This document shows, piece by piece, positions 36,297 through 44,327 of a stretch of 64,000 nt of DNA. Under the pieces are notes generated by a model that was not told the origin of the DNA, searched no databases, and worked only from the letters and a program-made list of their open reading frames with translations. The stretch is from contig CAZNIS010000006.1 in the NCBI GenBank assembly GCA_964573105.1, positions 88,973 to 152,972 on the forward strand, read 5' to 3'. Every line of letters starts with the position of its first letter. The first letter of the stretch is position 1. Source of the DNA: CAKZSB01 sp964573105 (GTDB lineage Bacteria; Pseudomonadota; Gammaproteobacteria; Granulosicoccales; Granulosicoccaceae). Made by a program: the position numbers and the translations under genes.

Positions 36297-37211
36297 ATGA
36301 ACAACAGTGTCACTTCTCCCGCCGCTGTGATTGAGGTAAAAAACCTTGTGCGCCGCTATGGCGACAACACCGCCGTCGACAATATTTCGTTTGCGATTGA
36401 TGGCGGCAGTTGCACCGGGCTGCTGGGGCCCAATGGTGCCGGCAAGACCACCACGATCGAAATCATCGAGGGCGTGACACCGGCCAGCAGTGGCACGGTG
36501 CTGTATCACGGCGAGCCGCTGGGCGCGCGATTTCGAGAAGAGTCCGGTATTCAGTTTCAGGCAACCGCGCTGCAGGATTTCCTGACGGTGCGGGAGACGC
36601 TGGCCCTTTTTCACGCGCTGTATGATCAGCGCACCGATCTGCCGGCCCTGATCGAGACCTGTTCACTGGGCGAGTTGCTGGGGCGCGACAATCGCAAACT
36701 GTCTGGCGGTCAGCGACAGCGCCTGCTGCTCGCGATCGCACTGATCAATGATCCCAAAATTATTTTCCTCGACGAGCCGACCACCGGTCTCGATCCGCAG
36801 GCCAGGCGCAACTTCTGGCAACTGATCGAACGAATCAAGCAGCAAGGCACCACCGTGGTGCTGAGCACCCACTATATGGATGAGGCCTACCAGCTGTGCG
36901 ATCGGATCATCATTATGGATCGCGGTCGCATCATCGCCGACGGCTCGCCGGATCAGTTGCTAGCCGAGCATTTCGAGGAGGTCGTGATGCGTCTGCCAAG
37001 TGAGGATCTGGATCGAGACTTTAGCGTCGATGCCATCGCCTCAACCCGCCTGGCGCAGCGCGGCGACTTTACCGAGATACACACCGCCGATGCTGGCGCC
37101 TGTCTGCAACGGCTGGCCGACGGAGAATCGGCGCTGACACGACTATCGATCCGACCCTACAATCTGGAGGATCTCTTCATCGATCTGACCGGCCGGGAGC
37201 TGCGCTCATGA
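36297..37211 (+). CDS. ABC-2 exporter ATP-binding subunit
   Basis: About 304 residues from the ATG at 36297. Walker A GPNGAGKT (about 44-51), signature LSGGQRQR (about 135), Walker B IIFLDEPTTGLD (about 155), and H-loop LSTHYMDEA. A C-terminal extension of about 80 residues is typical of DrrA/CcmA-type proteins. It pairs with the next gene by a four-base overlap. The substrate is unknown. The longer frame from 36147 has no similarity and is rejected. Confidence 0.93.
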   Translation: MNNSVTSPAAVIEVKNLVRRYGDNTAVDNISFAIDGGSCTGLLGPNGAGKTTTIEIIEGVTPASSGTVLYHGEPLGARFREESGIQFQATALQDFLTVRETLALFHALYDQRTDLPALIETCSLGELLGRDNRKLSGGQRQRLLLAIALINDPKIIFLDEPTTGLDPQARRNFWQLIERIKQQGTTVVLSTHYMDEAYQLCDRIIIMDRGRIIADGSPDQLLAEHFEEVVMRLPSEDLDRDFSVDAIASTRLAQRGDFTEIHTADAGACLQRLADGESALTRLSIRPYNLEDLFIDLTGRELRS

Positions 37212-38230
37212 TCGGACGAATTCTGGCGGTAGCACATGCGCGCAATCTGGAATTTCTGCGCGATCGCTCGGTGCTGATGTGGAATCTGGTATTGCCGATC
37301 CTGCTTGCGGTCGGACTGGCAGTGGTATTTTCAGGCCCGCCACGCGCGACCTTCAAGGTGGCGGTAATCGCCGATGCACCGGACGTGTCTTCACTTGCCG
37401 GCCAGCATGGCTTTCTGCAAACACAGTTCATCGATTTTTATACCGCGGCTGACACAGCGGACGTGGTGGACAAGCTAGAACACCATCTCGTCGACCTGGT
37501 ATTCGATCCGGCCACGCAACCATCGCGTTATTGGGTCAACGAGCAGTCGCCGTCGGGTTATCTGGTTGAGAAAATACTGCTCGGCGTCGACCCGGTCGCC
37601 GAGCGGCAAACTGTCAGTGGCGATGCGTTGCGCCATATCGATTGGCTGTTTCCCGGTATCCTCGGCATGAACCTGATGTTCAGTTCGCTGTTCGGCGTTG
37701 GCTATGTCGTCGTGCGCTATCGCAAGAACGGCTTTCTGAAACGACTCAGTGCCACCCCGTTGCGCGCACTGGAATTTGTCGTCGCGCAGATACTCTCGCG
37801 TCTGATGCTGGTGATCGTCACCACCGGGTTGATTTTCACCATCGCCGGCAACTTGCTGGATGTGCGCATGAACGGCAGCTACGTGCTTCTGTTTGGCACG
37901 CTGTTGCTGGGGGCGATTGCACTGATTGCGATGGGATTTTTAATATCGGCCCGGGTTAGCAGCGAAGAGCTGGCCGGCGGACTGCTGAATATGCTGTCCT
38001 GGCCCATGATGGTGCTAAGCGGTGTGTGGTTCTCGCTGGAGGGCAGGGCAGAGTGGCTGGTTCAGATCTCGAATCTGTTGCCGCTGACACACGCGTTGCA
38101 GGCGGCGCGCGGAATCATGCTCGATGGAGACGGTCTGGCCGCTATCGGGCCACATTGGGCCGTACTGATATTCACAGCGGTGGTGTGTCTGGCCGTGGGT
38201 AGCTGGACTTTTCGCTGGCGCGAGAGTTAG
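37208..38230 (+). CDS. ABC-2 exporter permease subunit
   Basis: 340 residues. One N-terminal helix, a large extracytoplasmic domain (about 45-150) and five C-terminal helices make an ABC-2/DrrB-like permease. It includes PLRALEFVVAQILSRLMLV and the conserved LSWPMMVLSGVWFSLEG. It overlaps the ATPase gene (ATGA). Together they would form a homodimeric 2+2 exporter in the inner membrane. Confidence 0.9.
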   Translation: MIGRILAVAHARNLEFLRDRSVLMWNLVLPILLAVGLAVVFSGPPRATFKVAVIADAPDVSSLAGQHGFLQTQFIDFYTAADTADVVDKLEHHLVDLVFDPATQPSRYWVNEQSPSGYLVEKILLGVDPVAERQTVSGDALRHIDWLFPGILGMNLMFSSLFGVGYVVVRYRKNGFLKRLSATPLRALEFVVAQILSRLMLVIVTTGLIFTIAGNLLDVRMNGSYVLLFGTLLLGAIALIAMGFLISARVSSEELAGGLLNMLSWPMMVLSGVWFSLEGRAEWLVQISNLLPLTHALQAARGIMLDGDGLAAIGPHWAVLIFTAVVCLAVGSWTFRWRES

Positions 38231-38309
38231 CCGGCATTCCCGCCGCGCAGGGCAGAGGGAGACGTCGCCCGCCTCAATTCGGCGGACGACAGAAATGACC
38301 TGTTACAGG

Positions 38310-38432
38310 CTATTTCGACTCGGCTTCGCCAGACATCAGCAAAGGGGAGTGCGTCTGACTTCCTCGCGCTGTTCTGCGCGATACGCCGACGACGCACAGT
38401 ACTGCAACTGCGATGCAACTGAATACCAGCAT
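38310..38432 (-). CDS. candidate 40-residue small membrane protein
   Basis: The minus strand has an excellent ribosome-binding site, GGAGG six bases before the ATG at 38432. The frame encodes 40 residues. Residues 1-18 (MLVFSCIAVAVLCVVGV) form one hydrophobic helix with two Cys, then SRRTARG, a positive-inside border, and a short polar tail to a TAG. It lies in the gap between the ABC permease (convergent) and the glutamine-synthetase-family gene (divergent). Function unknown. Only conservation in relatives would settle it. Confidence 0.45.
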   Translation of the reverse strand: MLVFSCIAVAVLCVVGVSRRTARGSQTHSPLLMSGEAESK

Positions 38433-38546
38433 GAATAACCTCCGCGGTGCCGTTTGGTTGTGGGCAGGGTATCGGCGGTTGTGCCAGCACCTTTAACCGT
38501 TCGATCGATAAAAACCGTCTTTTTCGATCTCCAGTAGAATGCGCAC

Positions 38547-39911
38547 ATGCAACCAGTCGACAACACCATCGAATTACCACCATCGCTGCAGGAGTGGCTC
38601 GCCGGACGCAAAGTTGAGGAGGTGGAATGCATCGTCTCCGACATTGTCGGCATTGGTCGCGGCAAGGCGATGCCGGCGCGCAAGTTCTTTCGCGCCGAGC
38701 GCATGTTTCTGCCCTCATCGATCTTCTTTCAGACTATCACCGGCAATTATGCCGAGGTCGGTATACCCAACGCGTGGACCGAGGCGGATCTGGTGCTGGT
38801 GCCCGATTACGCTACGGCGCGCTCAGTGCCCTGGACCTCAGACGTCACCATTCAGGTACTGCACGACCTGGAGACACAGGCCGGCGAGCCCGTTGGTTTT
38901 GCGCCGCGCAATGTATTAAAGCGCGTGGTCAATCTGTATCAGCAGCAGGGCTGGCAGCCGGTGGTGGCACCTGAGCTGGAATTCTATCTGACCAAACCGA
39001 ACGTGAATCCGGACGATCCGATCAGCCCGCCGGTTGGTCGAACCGGCCGCCAGGGCGTCGGCCGCCAGGCCTACAGCATCAGCGGCGTCGATGAATACGA
39101 AAAGGTCGTCGATGACATCTACGATTTTGCCGATGCCCAGGGGCTTGAGATCGATACACTGATGCAGGAGGGCGGCGCCGGTCAGCTTGAGATCAACCTC
39201 AATCACGGCGATCCGGTCGAACTTGCCGATCAGGTTTTTTTCTTCAAACGCACCATCCGCGAGGCGGCGCTGCGTCATCAGTGTTACGCCACCTTCATGG
39301 CCAAACCGATGGAAAACGAGCCGGGCAGCGCCATGCATATCCACCAGAGCGTGATCGATCGCAGCAGCGGACGCAATCTGTTTAACGATGCCGACGATCA
39401 ACCGAGTCCACTGTTCTACGGGTTTATCGGTGGTCAACAGACACTGATGAATTCCGTCGTCTGTGTGCTCGCACCCTACGTTAATAGTTACCGCCGTCTG
39501 GTGCCCGACGCGTCGGCGCCGATCAATCTGGAGTGGGGTACCGACAACCGCTCGACCGGACTGCGCGTGCCGGTGTCATCACCGCAGGCTCGGCGTGTCG
39601 AAAACCGCGTCGTCGGCATGGACTGCAATCCGTATCTGGCGATGGCGGCGTGTCTTGCCTGCGGATACATCGGCATGATGGAGAAGATGAAGCCGCGCGA
39701 TCCGATCTCGACCGAGGCGTACGAGATGCCGCGCTCGCTGCCGGTGAGTGTGGTAGAAGCGCTGGACCTGTACGAAGAGAGCGACCTGATGCAGGAGGTC
39801 CTCGGGCGCGAATTCAGTCAGGTCTACCTCGCGGTCAAGCGCGAGGAGCACAAAGAGTTTCTGCGCGTGATCAGCCCCTGGGAGCGGGAGCATCTACTGT
39901 TGAACGTATAA
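38547..39911 (+). CDS. glutamine synthetase family protein (gamma-glutamylpolyamine synthetase-like)
   Basis: 454 residues. Beta-grasp N-terminus, then the catalytic domain: APELEFYLTKP, GAGQLEINLNHGDP (metal Glu), GSAMHIHQS (nucleotide/metal His), and NLEWGTDNRSTGLRVP (Arg of the active site). This spacing is that of PuuA-type gamma-glutamylputrescine/polyamine ligases. It joins glutamate to an amine with ATP. The downstream opine/hydrolase operon and CoA-transferase make an amine-catabolism context plausible but unproven. Confidence 0.85.
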   Translation: MQPVDNTIELPPSLQEWLAGRKVEEVECIVSDIVGIGRGKAMPARKFFRAERMFLPSSIFFQTITGNYAEVGIPNAWTEADLVLVPDYATARSVPWTSDVTIQVLHDLETQAGEPVGFAPRNVLKRVVNLYQQQGWQPVVAPELEFYLTKPNVNPDDPISPPVGRTGRQGVGRQAYSISGVDEYEKVVDDIYDFADAQGLEIDTLMQEGGAGQLEINLNHGDPVELADQVFFFKRTIREAALRHQCYATFMAKPMENEPGSAMHIHQSVIDRSSGRNLFNDADDQPSPLFYGFIGGQQTLMNSVVCVLAPYVNSYRRLVPDASAPINLEWGTDNRSTGLRVPVSSPQARRVENRVVGMDCNPYLAMAACLACGYIGMMEKMKPRDPISTEAYEMPRSLPVSVVEALDLYEESDLMQEVLGREFSQVYLAVKREEHKEFLRVISPWEREHLLLNV

Positions 39912-39948
39912 GCGGGTATCGGCCACGGCTGGCGAGGTACTGATTCAT

Positions 39949-39979
39949 AAAAAAAGGGCCCACATCCGATGTGAGCCCT
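39949..39979 (-). terminator. intrinsic terminator of the small RNA
   Basis: On the minus strand a stem of about 11 base pairs (AGGGCTCACAT against ATGTGGGCCCT, one G-U pair) with a short loop is followed at once by seven T (39955-39949). This is a textbook Rho-independent terminator for the small RNA. It also contains the RNA's last GGA, near the loop. It may also end read-through from the CoA-transferase gene if that message extends this far. Confidence 0.85.
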
Positions 39980-40117
39980 ATGGAGCATCCTGTGCCCTGG
40001 TTCTGAAGTGCTCAGCATCCTGCCCGCCGCTGCAGAGCTATCCGTGCACAACGTCCTTTTCGAAATCCTTGTCTGAGTAACTCCCTGCCCCTCGCACCCG
40101 GATCATCAGGTACGAGT
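39949..40117 (-). ncRNA. candidate CsrB/RsmYZ-type CsrA-sequestering small RNA
   Basis: A minus-strand transcript of about 169 nt is predicted from about 40117 to the T-run at 39955-39949. It contains seven GGA motifs, of which two are exact CAGGATG repeats (40022-40016 and 39992-39986), the repeat type of E. coli CsrB. Several GGAs sit in loops: GGGCA-CAGGA-TGCTC (39996-39982) and GGCA-GGA-TGCT. A 5' hairpin (CTCGTACC / GGTGCGAG with one G-U pair) and a terminator frame it. No protein frame fits. Csr RNAs titrate CsrA/RsmA and control carbon storage, motility and biofilm formation. The assignment is by pattern only. Confidence 0.7.
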
Positions 40118-40120
40118 GTA

Positions 40121-40184
40121 ATTATGAGCCATATAAGGGGAACCCACAGTAATATTTTACCGCAATATATCGGTAATTTTACCG
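40121..40184 (-). promoter_or_regulatory. small-RNA promoter with two upstream palindromic sites
   Basis: The -10 hexamer CATAAT at 40126-40121 sits about 7 bases before the predicted start. The -35 position (CTGTGG) is poor, suggesting activator dependence. Upstream, two related sites are spaced about 22 bases: GTAATATTTTACCG at 40149-40162 and the palindrome CGGTAATTTTACCG at 40171-40184 (plus-strand coordinates). They resemble dimer sites for an activator or repressor. The sequence differs from the known GacA box TGTAAG-N6-CTTACA. Confidence 0.45.
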
Positions 40185-40285
40185 GGTTTCACAATTTTTC
40201 TCGAAAATTAACTCAGATATGTGGATTTTAAGGGGTGAAACTAGTGCTTTTTTGTCATTTGTGATGCCAATCGCCACCCGTTCAA

Positions 40286-41455
40286 CTATACAGTCGGTGC
40301 GCCAAATGCGGATTCGAGTCGCATGGTCTCGTAGTCGAGGCCGAGTGCGGTGCAGGTTTCGCGGTTGTGTTCACCCAGTTTCGGCGCACGCAGGCATGGT
40401 GTCGCCGGTTCTTCGCGGTATTTAATCGGCACGCCGATATGCTCACCGCCCTGTTCGTCGTGCAGCACCATCTCGCGTGCCTTGACCTGCGGCTGATCAA
40501 AGCCCTGGCGTAAATTATTGACTGGCGCGTAGCAGATGTCTCGTCCCTCGAACCATTCCATCCAGTCGTCCAGCGTGCGGCTGGCGAAGGTGTCGCGCAG
40601 GAATTGCCTGGCAGGCTCCTGCACTTCGCCCGGCGGGTTGTCGCAAATCTCGATGTACTCTGGATGACCCAGCCCGTTAAACAGGTTTTCGGTGAACTTC
40701 ATCTCCGCTCCGGCCAGTGCCAGCCACTTGCCATCCGACGTCTCGTACAGGTTGTACATCGCGTTGCCACCCCAGGTGCGCTCGTTCTTCGCGTCCGGTG
40801 GCTGACGCTCGGCGAACACGCGCCCGGTGGTGTTGGGCATCCAGGCCATCAGCGTGTCCTGCATGGAAATATCAATGAAATCTCCGCGCCCGGTATCGCG
40901 TGTTCGATACAGCGCCATCAGAATCGCCGACAGGCTCATCAGCGATGCGGTCATATCGGCCATCGCAATGGCCGGCAGCGTCGGCTTGCCATCCTGGCCC
41001 AGTGTCAGACTGGCGACACCGGCCTGTGCCTCGACGGCAATGTCGTGTGCGACTCGATCGACCATCGGGCCGGTTTGACCATAGGCGCTGATCGAACAAT
41101 AGATGATGTGCGGTGCGCGTTTGGCGACAGTGTCGTAGTCGAGCCCAAGCCGCTGGATCACACCGGGCCGAAACGATTCGACAAATACGTCTGACTGCTC
41201 GGCCAGTCTGAGTACCATTTCCCGCGCTGACTCGACCTTCAGATTCAACGCCAGGCTGCGCTTGCCACGATGGGTGTTGCGAAAGTAGACCGATTCACCG
41301 TTGTGGACGAAGCCGATATGCCGTGTCGGTTCACCGGCTGGCGGCTCGACCCGAATCACGTCGGCGCCGTGATCCGCCATCGTCATGGTCATGTGTGGTC
41401 CCGGCAAAAACATCGACAGATCGAGTACTTTCACACCCTGTAGCTTGCCCTGCAT
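40286..41455 (-). CDS. CaiB/BaiF family CoA-transferase
   Basis: About 389 residues from the ATG at 41455. Family III CoA-transferase hallmarks: GVKVLDLSMFLPGPHMTM, NTHRGKRSLALNLK, SISAYGQTGP, and the catalytic Asp near residue 167 in AIAMADMTASL. It moves CoA between a donor thioester and a carboxylic acid. The acceptor is unknown. It is divergent from the hydrolase operon at 41635, sharing an intergenic region of about 180 bases. Confidence 0.9.
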   Translation of the reverse strand: MQGKLQGVKVLDLSMFLPGPHMTMTMADHGADVIRVEPPAGEPTRHIGFVHNGESVYFRNTHRGKRSLALNLKVESAREMVLRLAEQSDVFVESFRPGVIQRLGLDYDTVAKRAPHIIYCSISAYGQTGPMVDRVAHDIAVEAQAGVASLTLGQDGKPTLPAIAMADMTASLMSLSAILMALYRTRDTGRGDFIDISMQDTLMAWMPNTTGRVFAERQPPDAKNERTWGGNAMYNLYETSDGKWLALAGAEMKFTENLFNGLGHPEYIEICDNPPGEVQEPARQFLRDTFASRTLDDWMEWFEGRDICYAPVNNLRQGFDQPQVKAREMVLHDEQGGEHIGVPIKYREEPATPCLRAPKLGEHNRETCTALGLDYETMRLESAFGAPTV

Positions 41456-41634
41456 GTTCACTTGTTCTCTGTTGCGCCTCGTGGTCAGGCAACATAACAC
41501 AGCCGCCCGGGCGGCCCTGCACAAAGGCGATGGCGGGTTCGTCTGGTCGCAGTTGCGAGCGTGCACGACTGCCCGCATACTCGGCGCGTCGAGCCCACTT
41601 TATGGCTTGCGAACGTTGCGACGATGGAGGACAA

Positions 41635-42525
41635 ATGCCACATATCACGACTGACGATGGAGTAAAGCTCTACTTCGAGGAGTCCGGCAGTGGCGTGCCG
41701 CTGGTGTTTGTCCACGAGTTTGCCGGCGACTGTCGCTCCTGGGAGCCACAGCTTCGCTATTTTGGCCGTCACTATCGCTGCATCGCCTACAACGCACGCG
41801 GATTCCCGCCCTCGGATATTCCGGACAGTGTCGATCATTACTCGCAGGACCGTGCACGCGATGATATCCGCGCCTTACTGGACGGGCTGGGTATTGATCG
41901 TGCGCACATCGTCGGTCTGTCGATGGGTGGTTTCGCGACCCTGCATTTCGGGTTCACCTATCCAGAGCGCGCCCGCTCGCTGGTGGTCGCCGGCTGTGGT
42001 TACGGCGCCGAGCCGGACAAGCGCGAACAATTCGCCGCCGAGGCCAATGCCGCGGCTGACAGCTTCGAAGCGCGCGGCATAGAACAGGCCGCACTCGACT
42101 ATGGCCTTGGGCCCACGCGCGTGCAGTACCAGAATCGCGATGCGCGCGGCTGGCGCGAGTTTGTCGATCAAATGCGTGAGCACTCCACCAGCGGCTCGGC
42201 GCTGACCATGCGCGGGGTGCAGGCGCGTCGCCCGTCGCTGTTCGATTTACAGGCACAAATTGCATCGATCACGCTGCCCACGCTCGTGATCACCGGTGAT
42301 GAGGACTGGCCGTGTCTGGAACCTGCGCTGATGTTAAAACGCGAAATTGCCAGCGCAGGTCTGGTCGTGATGCCCAACGCCGGGCACGCCGTAAACCTGG
42401 AAGACCCGGCCGGGTTCAATCGCCACCTCGATGAATTTCTCGCCTCGGTCGAGCGCGACTCCTGGCCGCGTCGCGATCCGCGTGCGATGAAAACCGAGAT
42501 CCTTGGCAGCGCCGACGATCAATGA
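41635..42525 (+). CDS. alpha/beta hydrolase (operon gene 1)
   Basis: 296 residues from the ATG at 41635, preceded by GGAGG. Alpha/beta hydrolase with oxyanion HEFAGD, nucleophile Ser96 in GLSMGG, Asp in TGDEDWP and His in NAGHAVNLE. It is first in a four-gene run (hydrolase, 3-hydroxyacyl-CoA-dehydrogenase-like, hydrolase, opine-dehydrogenase-like). The stop overlaps the next start by four bases. An ester, lactone or C-C bond could be the target. Confidence 0.88.
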   Translation: MPHITTDDGVKLYFEESGSGVPLVFVHEFAGDCRSWEPQLRYFGRHYRCIAYNARGFPPSDIPDSVDHYSQDRARDDIRALLDGLGIDRAHIVGLSMGGFATLHFGFTYPERARSLVVAGCGYGAEPDKREQFAAEANAAADSFEARGIEQAALDYGLGPTRVQYQNRDARGWREFVDQMREHSTSGSALTMRGVQARRPSLFDLQAQIASITLPTLVITGDEDWPCLEPALMLKREIASAGLVVMPNAGHAVNLEDPAGFNRHLDEFLASVERDSWPRRDPRAMKTEILGSADDQ

Positions 42526-43502
42526 CCGAGTTCGCCACGATTGCCGCGGCCGGCGCCGGTCGCATGGGGCAGGGGATGGCGGTCGCGTTTGCGCTGGCAG
42601 GCCACCCGGTTCTGCTCATCGATCTGAAAACCCGCAGCGCCGAAGACTTCAGCGCCATGCGCGATCGCGTCACAGCGGCGATCGAACAACAGCTGCAGAT
42701 GCTGTGTGCCATTGGCCTGCTCGACAGCGCCGATCAGTCGCGCGTCGCCCAGCGCATCTCGATACACGCCGAGAGCGAATGCGAAGCGCTGCTGGCAACC
42801 GCTGCGTTTATTTTCGAGGGCGTACCCGAGACACTGGATGCCAAGCGCGCAGCGCTGGGCAGAATCTCGCGCGCGGCTACTGCCGATGCGGTGATCGCCT
42901 CGACCACCAGCACCATACTGTCCACCGAGTTACAGGCGATGGTGACCGGGCCCGAGCGCTTTCTCAATGCCCACTGGCTCAACCCGGCCTACCTCGTGCC
43001 GCTGGTCGAGCTCTCGCCCGGCGACGACACCGCGGCCGATGCGCTCGATCGCACGCGCGCACTGCTTGAGAGCATTGGCAAAGTGCCGGTCGTGTGCAAG
43101 GCGAGTCCGGGCTATATTGTGCCACGCATTCAGGCCCTGGCGATGAACGAGGCGGCGCGGCTGGTCGAGGAGGGCGTGGCCAGCGCCGAGGATATCGACA
43201 AGGCCACACGCTACGGACTTGGTTTTCGATTCGCGATTCTCGGTCTGCTCGAATTTATCGACTGGGGTGGTGGCGACATTCTCTATCATGCCAGTCACTA
43301 CTTGCAGCAGGCGACCGGTGAGGATCGCTTTGCCCCGCCCGAATCGATCGAGCGCAACATGGCACAAGGCCACACCGGGCTCGCTGCCGGGCGCGGATTT
43401 ATGGACTACGCCGAGATGGACGTACCCGCCTATCAGCAACAGCGCCTGCAACAGTTTGCCGGTCTGTTGCAACACCTGCAGATCAAACCTGTCATTCGTT
43501 AA
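42522..43502 (+). CDS. 3-hydroxyacyl-CoA dehydrogenase-family oxidoreductase (operon gene 2)
   Basis: 326 residues. N-terminal NAD loop AAAGAGRMGQGMAVAFAL with the acceptor acidic residue in LLIDLK, then STTSTILSTELQ and NAHWLNPAYLVPLVELSPG (catalytic His of the HAD family), and a C-terminal helical domain. It is single-domain, without hydratase. It resembles carnitine or 3-hydroxybutyryl-CoA dehydrogenases; the substrate is not certain. ATGA overlap with gene 1. Confidence 0.88.
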   Translation: MTEFATIAAAGAGRMGQGMAVAFALAGHPVLLIDLKTRSAEDFSAMRDRVTAAIEQQLQMLCAIGLLDSADQSRVAQRISIHAESECEALLATAAFIFEGVPETLDAKRAALGRISRAATADAVIASTTSTILSTELQAMVTGPERFLNAHWLNPAYLVPLVELSPGDDTAADALDRTRALLESIGKVPVVCKASPGYIVPRIQALAMNEAARLVEEGVASAEDIDKATRYGLGFRFAILGLLEFIDWGGGDILYHASHYLQQATGEDRFAPPESIERNMAQGHTGLAAGRGFMDYAEMDVPAYQQQRLQQFAGLLQHLQIKPVIR

Positions 43503-43532
43503 AATTACGCCAACCACCACTGGAGATGCACA

Positions 43533-44318
43533 ATGTCCGATATCCGCTTCGAGTATGTCGCGCCCACTGCCGAAAAAGGGGTCACCTTCGTCGGATACAA
43601 CGCCTTAACTGGTGATATGGGCATGTGGGAGTCCGCGATTGGTGAGGCGGTGCGGGCCGCCGGTCACGGCACCCTTTTCTGGAATCTGCGTGGTCAGGAG
43701 GGCACTGACGCCGCCGATGGCGACAACCTCGGCGTCGAGCAGGTGGTCACCGATGCGCTGGCAGTGCTGCGCAATGTAGAACCACAACGACCCGTCCATG
43801 TCGGTTTGTCGATCGGCGGTTTGTTTGCCGCGCGCGCGGTGCTGGCAGGGGCCGCTGCCACCGGCCTGGTGTTGCTCAATACGCTGCGTGCGCCGGGTAC
43901 GCGTCTGGAGTGGATCAATGCGGCGGCCGAATGTGCGCTTGCCACCGGTGGCCCGGCGGCGCTGCGCGATATGTACTCACCGCTGTTGTATGGCGATAAA
44001 TGGCTGCAGGAAAACCGCGCCAATGCGTTGAGCGGTACTGACTGGCAGCCGCTGCCGCAGGACAGCATGGTCGTGCGATTGCTGCGCGATGCACGTGACG
44101 CCGATTGGGATCTGCCCTACGAATCACTGGATATGCCAGTGCTGGTGGTCACCGGCGAACGCGACTGCGTGTTTCGCGTGCCGGCCGATGTCGAGAGACT
44201 ATCTGCCAGAATGCCGAACACGAAAAAGATTGTGATGCCCGAAGTCGGGCACCTGATACCGGTCGAGGCACCGCAGGAACTGGCCGGCATGCTGGTCGAC
44301 TTCGCCACCGACCTGTAA
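43533..44318 (+). CDS. alpha/beta hydrolase (operon gene 3)
   Basis: 261 residues, GGAG before the ATG. Nucleophile Ser93 in GLSIGG, acid near VVTGERDCVFRV and His in PEVGHLIPVE. The N-terminus is unusual for the family (VTFVGYNALTGDMGMWESAI in place of the HG loop). It ends with TAA at 44316-44318, in the same frame as and 9 bases before the next gene. Confidence 0.85.
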   Translation: MSDIRFEYVAPTAEKGVTFVGYNALTGDMGMWESAIGEAVRAAGHGTLFWNLRGQEGTDAADGDNLGVEQVVTDALAVLRNVEPQRPVHVGLSIGGLFAARAVLAGAAATGLVLLNTLRAPGTRLEWINAAAECALATGGPAALRDMYSPLLYGDKWLQENRANALSGTDWQPLPQDSMVVRLLRDARDADWDLPYESLDMPVLVVTGERDCVFRVPADVERLSARMPNTKKIVMPEVGHLIPVEAPQELAGMLVDFATDL

Positions 44319-44327
44319 CGGAGAACG

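Noticed and set aside
40149..40184. GacA box upstream of the small RNA
   Set aside because: The two palindromes do not match TGTAAG-N6-CTTACA, so I did not call a GacA site.
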